64,000 bases of DNA from Clostridia bacterium. Lineage in GTDB: Bacteria; Bacillota; Clostridia; Oscillospirales; Acutalibacteraceae. The stretch is taken from the NCBI GenBank assembly GCA_017623615.1, contig JAGAOT010000024.1, positions 33,644 through 97,643 of the forward strand. Direction: 5' to 3'. A program made the translations under genes and the position numbers. The notes beneath the pieces are model-generated. The model was not told the origin of the DNA. It saw only the letters and a program-made list of their open reading frames with translations, and made no database searches. This document shows positions 51,950 to 60,383 of the stretch, piece by piece; positions within the stretch are counted from its first letter, which is position 1; each line of letters begins with the position of its first letter.

Positions 51950-52477
51950 ATGGAATATATTCAAGGGCTGACTGCCCAAACACAGATTTTTTTATATTCC
52001 CTCGGCTTCGGTTTTTTGCTCGGAATTCTTTATGACGTTTTTCGCACTCTTCGCACGGTTATTTCGAATTCGCGCGGCTTCGTGCTTTTTATGGATTTGC
52101 TTTATTTCGCGGTTTGCGCGTTTTTGATTTTCTGCTTCAACATGGTTGTGGCAGGGGGGCAAATAAGAATTTACATTGCGCTTGGCGAGTTGCTCGGTTG
52201 GCTTATCTATTATTTCTCTTTCGGCGCAATAGCTATAAAAGCCTGCAATGCCGTTTCCGCCTTCGTTAAACGCTTTTTTGGCATAATTTTTAAGCCTGTA
52301 AAGATGATTATTCGAAAAATCGGGCAAAAAACGAGACGTTTTGCAAATTTTAATAAAAAAATAATAAGAAAAAATGATAAAAAAGCAAAATATATCTTGC
52401 AAAAGTATAAAGGTATAGTGTATAATCTAATAGGTTATACTGAAAATATTGTTTTGAAAAACAGAAGGAACAGATAA
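51950..52477 (+). CDS. yabQ: Spore cortex biosynthesis protein YabQ
   Basis: Membrane protein (175 aa) with about four hydrophobic segments in the first 100 residues and a highly basic C-terminus. LGFGFLLGILYDVFRTLR is the family motif. It starts directly after the yabP stop, and its own stop overlaps the next ATG (TAATG). Role in spore cortex assembly is known for the family, its mechanism is not. Confidence 0.9.
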   Translation: MEYIQGLTAQTQIFLYSLGFGFLLGILYDVFRTLRTVISNSRGFVLFMDLLYFAVCAFLIFCFNMVVAGGQIRIYIALGELLGWLIYYFSFGAIAIKACNAVSAFVKRFFGIIFKPVKMIIRKIGQKTRRFANFNKKIIRKNDKKAKYILQKYKGIVYNLIGYTENIVLKNRRNR

Positions 52478-52773
52478 TGGCAGCAGTTAAGGTTAAAAAC
52501 AGAAAACACAGCGTCATACTGGCGGTGCTTTTTTGCGCGCTGGTGTGCTACTTTGTTGCAACCTTAATCAGCCTCCAAAGCAAGGTTCGCGCGCAGGAAA
52601 ATGCGGTTGCCGAGCTGAGCAATCAATATGAGCAGCAGCTTGCGGATAACGCGGCATTGAATGCGGTTATTGAAAACGGCGGCGAAGCGGATTATATTGA
52701 GCGCATTGCAAGAGAGCAATATGGCTATGCCAAGCCCGAGGAAAGGGTTTATTACGATTCATCGGTATATTAA
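52477..52773 (+). CDS. divIC: Septum formation initiator DivIC/FtsB-like
   Basis: Bitopic division protein (98 aa): basic N-terminus, one transmembrane helix (about 13–33), then a coiled coil (KVRAQENAVAELSNQYEQQLADNAALNAVIENG) and a short C-terminal IERIAREQYGYAKPEERVYY segment typical of DivIC. Overlaps yabQ by one base. Confidence 0.88.
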   Translation: MAAVKVKNRKHSVILAVLFCALVCYFVATLISLQSKVRAQENAVAELSNQYEQQLADNAALNAVIENGGEADYIERIAREQYGYAKPEERVYYDSSVY

Positions 52774-52822
52774 ACTGTTTACAGTTCTTATAAATCTTAT
52801 TATGGAAGGATACTTTTAACGT

Positions 52823-53293
52823 ATGCAATTTGAAGAAGGCGCAATCGTAAGCGGCAAGGTTACGGGGTTAACCGATTTCGGAGCTTTTCTTGAGCTTGAG
52901 GGCGGAAAGACAGGCATGATACATATTTCCGAGGTTGCCTCTAACTATGTTAAGGACATCAGGGAGCATATCTCCGTCGGTCAGGAGGTTAAGGCGAAAA
53001 TAATTTCCGTTTCTCCCGAGGGCAAGATAAGCCTTTCAATAAGAAAGCTTAATGACCAGCCCAAAGAAAAGGAGCAGCGCCCCCAAAGACCTCAAAAGCC
53101 CAGAAGCGAAAGACGCCCCGCCAATGTTTGGAACGGTCAGAAGAGCAGCGCTCCCCCCGCAGGCGAAAAGCAGTCCTTCGAGGATATGATGGCAAGGTTT
53201 AAGCAGGTCAGCGACGAAAAGATGACCGACCTCAAGCGCGCAAGCGACTCAAAGAGAGGCAGCGCAGGATATTCCCGCAGAGGTGCGAAATAA
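52823..53293 (+). CDS. yabR: S1-domain RNA-binding protein YabR
   Basis: One S1 domain (residues 1–75, GAIVSGKVTGLTDFGAFLEL…GMIHISEVA…KISLSIRKL) followed by a low-complexity basic, Pro/Arg-rich tail. It completes the yabM–mazG–hup–rqcP–yabP–yabQ–divIC–yabR order. Precise role unknown; general stress or ribosome-related functions are reported for the family. Confidence 0.92.
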   Translation: MQFEEGAIVSGKVTGLTDFGAFLELEGGKTGMIHISEVASNYVKDIREHISVGQEVKAKIISVSPEGKISLSIRKLNDQPKEKEQRPQRPQKPRSERRPANVWNGQKSSAPPAGEKQSFEDMMARFKQVSDEKMTDLKRASDSKRGSAGYSRRGAK

Positions 53294-53308
53294 CCTAATA
53301 ACTATCGT

Positions 53309-53335
53309 AACGGGGGCTTTGCCTCCGTTTTGTTT
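53309..53335 (+). terminator. Probable intrinsic terminator after yabR
   Basis: AACGG-GGC/GCC-CCGTT stem with one mismatch and a TTTTGTTTT tail. Confidence 0.7.
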
Positions 53336-53346
53336 TATGGTGAATT

Positions 53347-54189
53347 ATGCGTAAAGTAGATGTAAGCTTAATCGAGCAGGCTGTGCGTGACATGTGCATT
53401 CTTGCAAACAAGCGCCTGCCCGAGGATTTAACAGAAAAAATCAAGCTCTGCTCCCGCTGTGAGTGCGATGAGCTGCCCGCAAGCATAATGAAATCGCTTG
53501 AGGAGAATATCGAGGCAGCAAAGGCTCTTGATATTCCCGTTTGCCAGGATACAGGCATGGCGGTTGTTTTTGCCGAGATAGGGCAGGAGGTGTTGCTCGT
53601 CGGCGGCGGCTTTGAGGATGCAGTTAACAAGGGTGTTGCAAGGGGCTACACAGAAGGCTTCCTTCGCTGCTCCGTTGTTAAAGACCCTCTGCGCAGAGTT
53701 AACACAGGCAACAACACCCCCGCCGTTATACACACCCGCATTGTTGACGGCGACAGGGTTAAAATAACCGTTGCTCCCAAAGGCTTCGGAAGCGAGAATA
53801 TGAGCAGCCTCAAAATGCTCACTCCGTCCGCAACACGGGAGGATATAATCGATTATGTTGTTGAAACCGTCAGGCAGGCGGGGAGCAATCCGTGCCCGCC
53901 GATGGTTCTCGGTGTCGGCATAGGCGGCACGTTTGAGCAATGCGCTCTGCTTGCCAAAACTGCTCTTTGCAGAAGTGTCAGTGAGCCGAATGCCGATGAA
54001 TACTACGCTTCGATGGAAAAGGAAATTCTCGAAAAGGTCAATGCTCTCAATATCGGCCCCCAGGGCTTCGGCGGCAAAACCACCGCCTTGAGCGTTGCAA
54101 TCGAAGCACGCCCCACTCATATCGCAGGCTTGCCCGTTGCGGTCAATGTCGGATGCCACGTTACCCGCCATACAAGCATGGTTATCTGA
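53347..54189 (+). CDS. Class I fumarate hydratase/tartrate dehydratase alpha subunit
   Basis: Fe-S hydro-lyase subunit of 280 aa. The three expected cysteines lie in ICQDTGM-like (VCQDTGMAVVFAEIG), PCPPMVLGVGIGGTFE, and the ARPTHIAGLPVAVNVGCH region. It needs a beta subunit with the rest of the active site, normally encoded right downstream, but the next gene is hpf. Either the beta subunit is elsewhere or this family member works with another partner. AAAGTAG or weak SD only. Confidence 0.85.
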   Translation: MRKVDVSLIEQAVRDMCILANKRLPEDLTEKIKLCSRCECDELPASIMKSLEENIEAAKALDIPVCQDTGMAVVFAEIGQEVLLVGGGFEDAVNKGVARGYTEGFLRCSVVKDPLRRVNTGNNTPAVIHTRIVDGDRVKITVAPKGFGSENMSSLKMLTPSATREDIIDYVVETVRQAGSNPCPPMVLGVGIGGTFEQCALLAKTALCRSVSEPNADEYYASMEKEILEKVNALNIGPQGFGGKTTALSVAIEARPTHIAGLPVAVNVGCHVTRHTSMVI

Positions 54190-54235
54190 GAATTGTGAAT
54201 TTTTTATATATTTTATAAAAATTTTTTAAAACCCC

Positions 54236-54265
54236 TTTACATTTTTTGTGCACTTGTGCTACAAT
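54236..54265 (+). promoter_or_regulatory. Sigma-A promoter of hpf
   Basis: TTTACA, 18-bp spacer, TACAAT, about 46 bp before the ATG. Confidence 0.65.
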
Positions 54266-54311
54266 ATAGTTGAAGTTAAACACTTCAATAGCAAAAAAAG
54301 GGGATGACTAT

Positions 54312-54839
54312 ATGAAAATCACAATCACAGGTCGCAAGTGCTCACCCAGAGACTCTTTCAGAGAGCATGCAGAAAAGAAGCTCGCCAAAATTGAGCGCTT
54401 TTTCGGCTCCGATGTGGAGGCGAAAGTAACGGCAACTGTAGAAAAGTCATCACAAACGGTTGAAATCACCGTTAACAACAACGGCATGATTTTCAGAGCT
54501 CAGGAGAGAGCCGAAAACATGAACGAGGCTCTCGACAAATGTGTTGACACCCTTGTAAGACAAATCAGAAAAAACAAGACCCGCAGTGAGAAAAAAATGC
54601 GCTCCGCAAGCTTTGATGTTTTTGCGGATGAAGCAGATATTGCGGAAGAGGTTGATTTTGAGCTTGTCAGAAAGAAGAGCGTGAGCCTTAAGCCCCAGTC
54701 GGTTGAAGAAGCAATTCTTCAGATGAATCTTGTTGACCACAGCTTCTATGTGTTCATTGAAGAATCAATCGGCGAGGTCTGCGTTGTTTATAAGCGCAAT
54801 GACGGCGGCTACGGTCTTATCACACCTGAGATTGAGTAA
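54312..54839 (+). CDS. hpf: Ribosome hibernation-promoting factor, long form
   Basis: A 175-aa long-form HPF: N-terminal domain (MKITITGRKCSPRDSFREHAEKK…AENMNEALDKCVDTLVRQIRKNK) that occupies the ribosome decoding region, and a C-terminal dimerisation domain (SVEEAILQMNLVDHSFYVFI…YKRNDGGYGLITP). Dimerises 70S ribosomes into 100S. AAAGGGGATG SD supports this start; an in-frame upstream Met has none. Confidence 0.95.
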   Translation: MKITITGRKCSPRDSFREHAEKKLAKIERFFGSDVEAKVTATVEKSSQTVEITVNNNGMIFRAQERAENMNEALDKCVDTLVRQIRKNKTRSEKKMRSASFDVFADEADIAEEVDFELVRKKSVSLKPQSVEEAILQMNLVDHSFYVFIEESIGEVCVVYKRNDGGYGLITPEIE

Positions 54840-54873
54840 AATCAGCGTTTGATTAAATAATAAAGTGAATTTT

Positions 54874-54908
54874 GGCGGGAATCAATTTTATGGTTCCCGC
54901 CTGTTTTT
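54874..54908 (+). terminator. Intrinsic terminator after hpf
   Basis: GGCGGGAA/TTCCCGCC stem (8 bp) followed by TGTTTTTT. Confidence 0.82.
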
Positions 54909-54936
54909 TGGTAATACAATAATCAGGAGATTTATA

Positions 54937-56052
54937 ATGAAGATTGATTTTGTAATTCCTTGCCTTTTGGGCATGGAGTCGCTTATTGCAAACGAGCTGA
55001 AAGAATTCGGAGCGGAGAATGTTGCCGCTGAAAACGGCAGAGTGCTTTTCAGCGGGGATGAGAATATGCTTGCCCGCGTCAACATCTGCTCACGCTTTGC
55101 AGAAAGAGTACAGATTCTTGTCGGCTCTTTTGAAGCAAGAAGCTTTGAGGAGCTTTTTCAGGGCACAAAGGCTCTTGCTTGGGAAGAGTGGATTGGCTCG
55201 CTTGACGCGTTCCCCGTAAAAGGCTATTCAATCAATTCCGCGCTTTTCAGCACGCGAGACTGCCAGGCGATAATCAAAAAGGCGGTTGTTGAAAGACTTA
55301 AATCAAAATATAAAATTGAATGGTTTGAGGAAACGGGGCCCGTTCATCAAATTCAATTTTCCATTATGAAGGACAAGGTGTCCCTGCTTATCGATACGTC
55401 AGGCTACGGGCTTCACAAACGAGGCTACAGACTTGATGCAAACGATGCGCCGATTAAAGAAACACTTGCCGCCGCGCTCTGCAGTTTATCGCATTTAAGA
55501 CCCTATCACAAGCTTTATGACCCCATGTGCGGCTCGGGAACAATTCTTATTGAGGGAGCCATGATGGCGGCAAACATCGCCCCCGGCATTAACCGCAGCT
55601 TTTCCGCCGAGCGTTTCGGAGTTGTTCCGAGAAGCGTTTGGGAGCAGGAGAGAGAAAGAGCAAAAAGCCTTGTCAGACCTTGCGATGATTTTATGGCGTA
55701 CGGCTCTGATTTGGATGCAAAAGCTATAGAAATTGCCAAGGTTAACGCACAAAGAGCAGGTGTCGGCGATAAGATAGAGTTCAAGGTTGCCGATGTCGCC
55801 AAGTTTTCGCCCTCAACCGATAGGGGAACGGTTATCTGCAACCCGCCCTACGGAGAAAGGCTTCTCGACCTTTCGGAGTGCGAAGCGATATATAAGTCAA
55901 TGGGCAAGGTGTTTGAGCAGAAAAAAGGCTGGTCTTACAGCATCATCAGCCCCGACGAAGAATTTGAAAAGGCTTTCGGCAGAAAAGCGGATAAAAGAAG
56001 AAAATTATACAACGGCATGATAAAATGCCAGTTGTTCATGTATTTCAAGTAA
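54937..56052 (+). CDS. THUMP-domain class I SAM RNA methyltransferase (RlmL/YpsC-like)
   Basis: rRNA base methyltransferase of 371 aa. THUMP domain in the N-terminal half, then a Rossmann fold with YDPMCGSGTILIEGAMMAANIAPG and the catalytic CNPPYGERL (NPPY motif for N-methylation of exocyclic amines). Fits the YpsC/RlmL N-terminal-domain family, probably a guanosine N2-methyltransferase of 23S rRNA. CAGGAGA SD precedes the ATG. Confidence 0.9.
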   Translation: MKIDFVIPCLLGMESLIANELKEFGAENVAAENGRVLFSGDENMLARVNICSRFAERVQILVGSFEARSFEELFQGTKALAWEEWIGSLDAFPVKGYSINSALFSTRDCQAIIKKAVVERLKSKYKIEWFEETGPVHQIQFSIMKDKVSLLIDTSGYGLHKRGYRLDANDAPIKETLAAALCSLSHLRPYHKLYDPMCGSGTILIEGAMMAANIAPGINRSFSAERFGVVPRSVWEQERERAKSLVRPCDDFMAYGSDLDAKAIEIAKVNAQRAGVGDKIEFKVADVAKFSPSTDRGTVICNPPYGERLLDLSECEAIYKSMGKVFEQKKGWSYSIISPDEEFEKAFGRKADKRRKLYNGMIKCQLFMYFK

Positions 56053-56073
56053 AAATGAGAGGGAAGATTGGTT

Positions 56074-57012
56074 ATGAAACACGTATTTGTTATTAATCCC
56101 GCGGCAGGTCAGGGAAAGTCACTTGATTTTATTAAGGCAAAAATCGAAGCTGTTGCAAAGAAATATTCTCTTGATTATGAAACCTATATCACAGAGAAAA
56201 AGGGTGACGGCATTGAGTTTGTTGAGGAAAGAGCAAAAAGCGGCGAGGAGCTTCGCTTTTATGCATGCGGCGGTGACGGTACTCTTTATGACGTTGTAAA
56301 CGGCGCATACGGCTACAAAAATGTTCAGGTTGCCGTGGTTCCTCTCGGTTCGGGAAATGACTTTATCCGCCTTTTCGGTACGCAGGAAGAATTTCTTGAG
56401 CTTGAGGACCAGATTGAGGGCGTGCCCGTTGAGCTTGACCTTATCAAGTGCGGCACTGAAATCGCAATCAACCAGTGCTCAATGGGTATGGATGCCGAGG
56501 TTTGCGCAATGCAGGGCAAAATCAAAAAGTTCCCGCTTGTAACGGGTGAAGGCGCATATTATATCGGCTGCCTTTATGCCATTGCACGCAAATTCCATAA
56601 CAAATTCACAATAACAATCGACGATGAAGAGGTTGTTTCAAAGGACTGTCTTTTCTGCTTCTGCGGCAATTCAAGATGGTACGGCGGAGGCTTCATGGCG
56701 GCGCCTCTCGCTCAACCCGATGACGGACTTCTTGATTTCGTTATTGTTGAAGCAAAGGTCAGCAGAGCCAAGCTTGTTACTCTGCTCAACAAATATAAGC
56801 GCGGTGAGCACCTTGATTGGGACATAACCACCTTCAAGCGCGGCAAAAAGCTCACAATTCACAGCGACAGTCCCGCAGCGGTTAATGTTGACGGCGAATG
56901 CAAGTTCATTACAGACACCTCATTTGAGCTTATTGAAAAGGGCATGACCTTTGTTGTGCCCAAAAAATCACAGTTTCTTATCGATAGAGAAAAGAGAATG
57001 GCTGCAAAATGA
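56074..57012 (+). CDS. Diacylglycerol/lipid kinase family protein
   Basis: DAGK-catalytic-domain kinase (312 aa). NPAAGQGKS, the nucleotide-binding GGDGTLYDVVNG and PLGSGNDF are present; the C-terminal domain is beta-rich. Similar to DgkB/YegS, recycling diacylglycerol or phosphorylating another lipid. Ends with ATGA overlap into the next gene, so both are co-translated. AGAGGGAAG SD with ATG preferred over a TTG two codons upstream. Confidence 0.9.
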   Translation: MKHVFVINPAAGQGKSLDFIKAKIEAVAKKYSLDYETYITEKKGDGIEFVEERAKSGEELRFYACGGDGTLYDVVNGAYGYKNVQVAVVPLGSGNDFIRLFGTQEEFLELEDQIEGVPVELDLIKCGTEIAINQCSMGMDAEVCAMQGKIKKFPLVTGEGAYYIGCLYAIARKFHNKFTITIDDEEVVSKDCLFCFCGNSRWYGGGFMAAPLAQPDDGLLDFVIVEAKVSRAKLVTLLNKYKRGEHLDWDITTFKRGKKLTIHSDSPAAVNVDGECKFITDTSFELIEKGMTFVVPKKSQFLIDREKRMAAK

Positions 57013-58145
57013 AAAACACAAATGCAATAAAATTCAATTCTGCGGGCAAGCTTATCATAATGCAGGTCAGCGACCCGCAGGATATGAAATATGTCCGCAA
57101 GGCAATGGTCAAAATGCTTGACAACGCCTACGACCTTTTAAAGCCCGACCTTGTTCTTTTCACGGGCGATAACATTCTGGGCAATCACTTGCTTGATGCA
57201 CGCTTCGGCAGCCGCCAAATTGCAAACGGCAAGGCGGCAACCTTGCAGATAATGAAAGACTCCATTCACCATATCTGTGCGCCGCTTGAAAAGCGCAAAA
57301 TTCCTTTTGCAATGATTTACGGCAACCACGACGACATGAATCTTGTCACAAAGGATGAGCAGGCGGATATTTACCGCAGCTATTCCATGTGTCTGCCCAT
57401 GAATAACCGCAACGGCAAGGTGGACTGCGACACATACAATATCCCGATTTATTCAAAAGACGGTGAAAAGCTGCTTTTCAATCTGTGGATGCTTGACAGC
57501 GCGTGGTATGACCGCAAAGAAGACAAGTGCTACCAGGCAATAAAGCCCGAAACGGTTGAATGGTATAAAGAAACAGCCGCAGAGCTTAAAAAGCAAAACG
57601 GCGGTGAGGCTGTGCCTTCGCTTATGTTTGCGCACATTCCTCTGCCTGAAATAACAAACCTCATCGAGCAGTGCGGTCCCGATGATGTCGGTGCGGTTTT
57701 AACTCACCAAAAAGGTTGGTGCAGATTGAAGCCCGATGCTGCAAGGGGCACTCTTATGGAATATCCCAGCATTCTGCCCGAAGCTTCGGGGCTGTTTGAT
57801 GCCGCACTTGAATGCGGCGATGTTAAAGGCATTGTTTCGGGGCATGACCACGTTAACTGCTTTGAGGGTAAGTATAAAGGGATTGAATTTATTCAAACCT
57901 CTTGCGCTTCCTTCCGTTGCTACGGCGGAGATATGCGCGGAGTGCGCATTTTTGAAATTGACGAAAGAGACCCGGCGGCATACACAACCTATTTCTTCAA
58001 TTATGCCGACCTTTGCGGCAGGGGAGTTGCTTCAAAGCTTCGCTATTTCTGGGATGCGGATGAAATGGAGAAAACAAAAACCGCTGTTCTTGCAGGCACG
58101 GCAGTTGCGGCAGGCATCGTCGGAGCGATAATAAAAAAGAAATGA
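57009..58145 (+). CDS. Calcineurin-like metallophosphoesterase
   Basis: Dimetal phosphoesterase of 378 aa. Motifs: QVSDPQDM (the usual DxH is altered here to DPQD), FTGDNILGN, YGNHDD, MFAHIPLPE and GHDHVN. The last 20 residues form a hydrophobic segment followed by a Lys-rich end (TAVLAGTAVAAGIVGAIIKKK), so it may be anchored with the active domain on the cytoplasmic side. No signal peptide. Overlaps the lipid kinase by 4 bp. Confidence 0.82.
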   Translation: MKNTNAIKFNSAGKLIIMQVSDPQDMKYVRKAMVKMLDNAYDLLKPDLVLFTGDNILGNHLLDARFGSRQIANGKAATLQIMKDSIHHICAPLEKRKIPFAMIYGNHDDMNLVTKDEQADIYRSYSMCLPMNNRNGKVDCDTYNIPIYSKDGEKLLFNLWMLDSAWYDRKEDKCYQAIKPETVEWYKETAAELKKQNGGEAVPSLMFAHIPLPEITNLIEQCGPDDVGAVLTHQKGWCRLKPDAARGTLMEYPSILPEASGLFDAALECGDVKGIVSGHDHVNCFEGKYKGIEFIQTSCASFRCYGGDMRGVRIFEIDERDPAAYTTYFFNYADLCGRGVASKLRYFWDADEMEKTKTAVLAGTAVAAGIVGAIIKKK

Positions 58146-58154
58146 GTGTTTAAT

Positions 58155-58913
58155 ATGAAAAAGATTACTGCAGTTCTTGTTGCAATTATAATGGTTTTCA
58201 GCGTTCCTTCCGTTGCGTTTGCAACAGAAGATGTTGAGCAGACAAGCGTTGTTTCGGAAGAAAATAACCAATCCTCAGAGGGAAACATTCCTCCGAGCGA
58301 AGAAACTACTCCTCCGACTGAAGAACCGGATGCTCCGGAAGTTGGCGAGGAATCAAGCAGCAATGACGGAGTTGTTGCAACGCTTTCGCTTTGCAGCGCA
58401 ATATATGTGTGGCCGGTTTCGGGACACACGTGGATTTATGTTCACAACAATTCGGATGAGCCGATAACAGTCGGCCATTACGAAGTGCCCGTCGGTCAGG
58501 GTGTGTCTGTCGGCGTGTTTTCTTTTTCCGTTGATGACGGATGGGGAATTTACTACAACATCGAAGCATATAAAGAAAACACCAAAAACCGCATGGATAA
58601 GGTTTGGTCAAAATCAGAGGAGCTGGATGCCGATGAGCTTGAAACCCTCCACAACAGGCTTTTGAATTATCCCAACTATTGGGGCTTTGGCGGAAACTGC
58701 GCAACCTTTGCTTTTTCAATGTGGAATTCCGTTACTCATGACGGATACTTTTCGCTTCTGATTCCTGCAATAACGCAGTTTATGATTATGGTCAGCGGCG
58801 GTCAGAAGGGTGTGCTTGAAATGTATTGTCCGCCCAGAGAGCATGTTTACCGTCTTAAAGGAAACGGCGAAAATGCATATCTCACCGGTGTGAGCGATTA
58901 TACCGCAAACTGA
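58155..58913 (+). CDS. Secreted protein with Pro/Glu linker and His…NC motif
   Basis: A 252-aa exported protein: signal peptide (about 1–24, ending AFA|TED), an acidic Pro/Ser/Thr/Glu-rich linker (30–70), then a globular domain. His91 in SGHTWIYVHNN precedes Asn181-Cys182 in GGNCATFAF, the residue order seen in permuted NlpC/P60-type (LRAT/YaeF-like) cysteine hydrolases. No family could be named. The SD is weak. Followed 15 bp later by a small DUF6440 gene. Confidence 0.68.
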   Translation: MKKITAVLVAIIMVFSVPSVAFATEDVEQTSVVSEENNQSSEGNIPPSEETTPPTEEPDAPEVGEESSSNDGVVATLSLCSAIYVWPVSGHTWIYVHNNSDEPITVGHYEVPVGQGVSVGVFSFSVDDGWGIYYNIEAYKENTKNRMDKVWSKSEELDADELETLHNRLLNYPNYWGFGGNCATFAFSMWNSVTHDGYFSLLIPAITQFMIMVSGGQKGVLEMYCPPREHVYRLKGNGENAYLTGVSDYTAN

Positions 58914-58928
58914 CAAGAGGTGACTTGT

Positions 58929-59108
58929 ATGGCAAAAGAAAAAAGATTTGAAAAAACATATTCGCAGGATTTGGGTACAGTCAGCATTATTGTTGACAAG
59001 CAAACAGGTATCAATTATCTCTTTTGCCAAAGCGGATATGCAGGCGGCTTAACCCCGCTTCTTGACCGTGACGGCAAGCCCGTTATAACACCTGTAATTA
59101 ACAAATAA
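58929..59108 (+). CDS. Small DUF6440-like protein
   Basis: A 59-aa protein resembling the DUF6440 family: KRFEKTYSQDLGT, IIVDKQTGINYLF, GYAGGLTPLLDRDGKPVI. Function unknown. The ATG follows AGAGGTGA at good spacing. It probably shares a transcript with the secreted NC-motif protein upstream. Confidence 0.75.
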   Translation: MAKEKRFEKTYSQDLGTVSIIVDKQTGINYLFCQSGYAGGLTPLLDRDGKPVITPVINK

Positions 59109-59112
59109 ATCA

Positions 59113-59144
59113 AAACCCCCGAAGATTAATTTCTTCGGGGGTTT
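59113..59144. terminator. Bidirectional intrinsic terminator
   Basis: A 13-bp perfect stem AAACCCCCGAAGA/TCTTCGGGGGTTT, between convergent genes. Confidence 0.9.
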
Positions 59145-59166
59145 GCTATAATTATATTACATTATA

Positions 59167-60330
59167 TTAAAGAGTTGTGAGGGTTTCCATAACATAGTTG
59201 CCGAAATCCTCGCAGGTTGCGCCGTCTGCGCGTCCTGTAATCTTGAGCTTCTTTTCCTCATACATGCAGATATCAAGAGCTCTTTCAAGCTTGTCAGCCT
59301 CTTCCTGCTTGCCGATATGTGAAAGGAGCATAACTGCAGCGCGAAGCATTGAGCAGGGGTCTGCATACTGTCCGCGACCCTCTCTCATCATTCTGGGTGC
59401 AGAGCCGTGGATAGCCTCAAACATTGCATATTTCTTGCCGATGTTTGCGCTGCCTGCCGTGCCTACGCCGCCCTGGAATTCAGCAGCTTCGTCGGTGATG
59501 ATGTCGCCGTAAAGGTTGGGAAGAACAAAAACCTTAAAGTCTGTCCTTCTCTTCTTGTCAATAAGCTTTGCGGTTGTAATGTCGATATACCATTCGTCGG
59601 TTGTGATTTCGGGATAATCCTTGCCAATCTCTTTGCAGAGGTTGAGGAATTTGCCGTCTGTTGTCTTGATAACATTGGCTTTCTGAATGATGGAAACTCT
59701 GTCCTTCTTATTTCTTCTCGCATAGTCATATGCAAGCTTTGCAATTCTCTTTGTGCCCTCTGTGGTGGTAACAACAAAATCCATTGCAAGGTCATCTGTA
59801 ACGTTAATGCCCTTTGAGCCGACTGCATATGCACCCTCGGTGTTTTCGCGGAAGAATGTCCAGTCAATGCCTTCTTCGGGAACTTTAACGGGGCGAAGGT
59901 TTGCAAAAAGGTCAAGTGCTTTTCGCATTGCAACGTTTGCGCTTTCGATGTTGGGCCACGGGTCGCCCGCCTGGGGAGTTGTTGTGGGTCCTTTAAGAAT
60001 AACGGGGCATTTCTTGAGTTCTTCAAGAACATCGTCGGGGATTGCCTTGTTAACGGCAACACGGTTTTCAATCGTCAATCCGTCAATGGTCTTGAATTCA
60101 ATCTTGCCTGCATCAACATCTTCTTTAAGAAGAAATTCAAGAACTCTTGCCGCCTCGTTTGTGATGATGGGGCCGATGCCGTCGCCGCCGCAAACGCCTA
60201 TTGTGAGCTTGTCAAGCTTTGAATAATCAACAAAATCGCCCTGCTGCTTAATGGCTTCGCTTCTTGCGTCCTGCTCTCTGATAAGTGCTTCAAATTTTTC
60301 AACAGCAGCCTTAATCTGTACTTCAGTCAT
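59167..60330 (-). CDS. Isocitrate/isopropylmalate dehydrogenase family protein (probable isocitrate dehydrogenase)
   Basis: Beta-decarboxylating dehydrogenase (387 aa). GVCGGDGIGPIIT, FANLRPVKV, FRENTEGAYAVG, VLPNLYGDIITD and FEAIHGSAPRM are family hallmarks. The Ser at the substrate loop is in a position seen in NAD-dependent isocitrate dehydrogenases; the aconitase immediately upstream makes isocitrate the most likely substrate rather than isopropylmalate. The N-terminus (about 40 residues) is longer than in LeuB. Confidence 0.85.
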   Translation of the reverse strand: MTEVQIKAAVEKFEALIREQDARSEAIKQQGDFVDYSKLDKLTIGVCGGDGIGPIITNEAARVLEFLLKEDVDAGKIEFKTIDGLTIENRVAVNKAIPDDVLEELKKCPVILKGPTTTPQAGDPWPNIESANVAMRKALDLFANLRPVKVPEEGIDWTFFRENTEGAYAVGSKGINVTDDLAMDFVVTTTEGTKRIAKLAYDYARRNKKDRVSIIQKANVIKTTDGKFLNLCKEIGKDYPEITTDEWYIDITTAKLIDKKRRTDFKVFVLPNLYGDIITDEAAEFQGGVGTAGSANIGKKYAMFEAIHGSAPRMMREGRGQYADPCSMLRAAVMLLSHIGKQEEADKLERALDICMYEEKKLKITGRADGATCEDFGNYVMETLTTL

Positions 60331-60354
60331 GTTAGTTTCTCCTTGTTATCAAGT

Positions 60355-60379
60355 GTAGGGCGGGGGCTTGCTCCCGCCG
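60355..60379 (+). repeat. GTAG-headed hairpin repeat, copy 3
   Basis: GTAGGGCGGGGGCTTGCTCCCGCCG: a 9-bp stem with one G·T, in the gap between aconitase and isocitrate dehydrogenase genes. Confidence 0.6.
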
Positions 60380-60383
60380 TAAA

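Noticed and set aside
53309-53335. GTAG-family repeat after yabR
   Set aside because: It lacks the GTAG head and ends in a T-run, so it is better read as a terminator.
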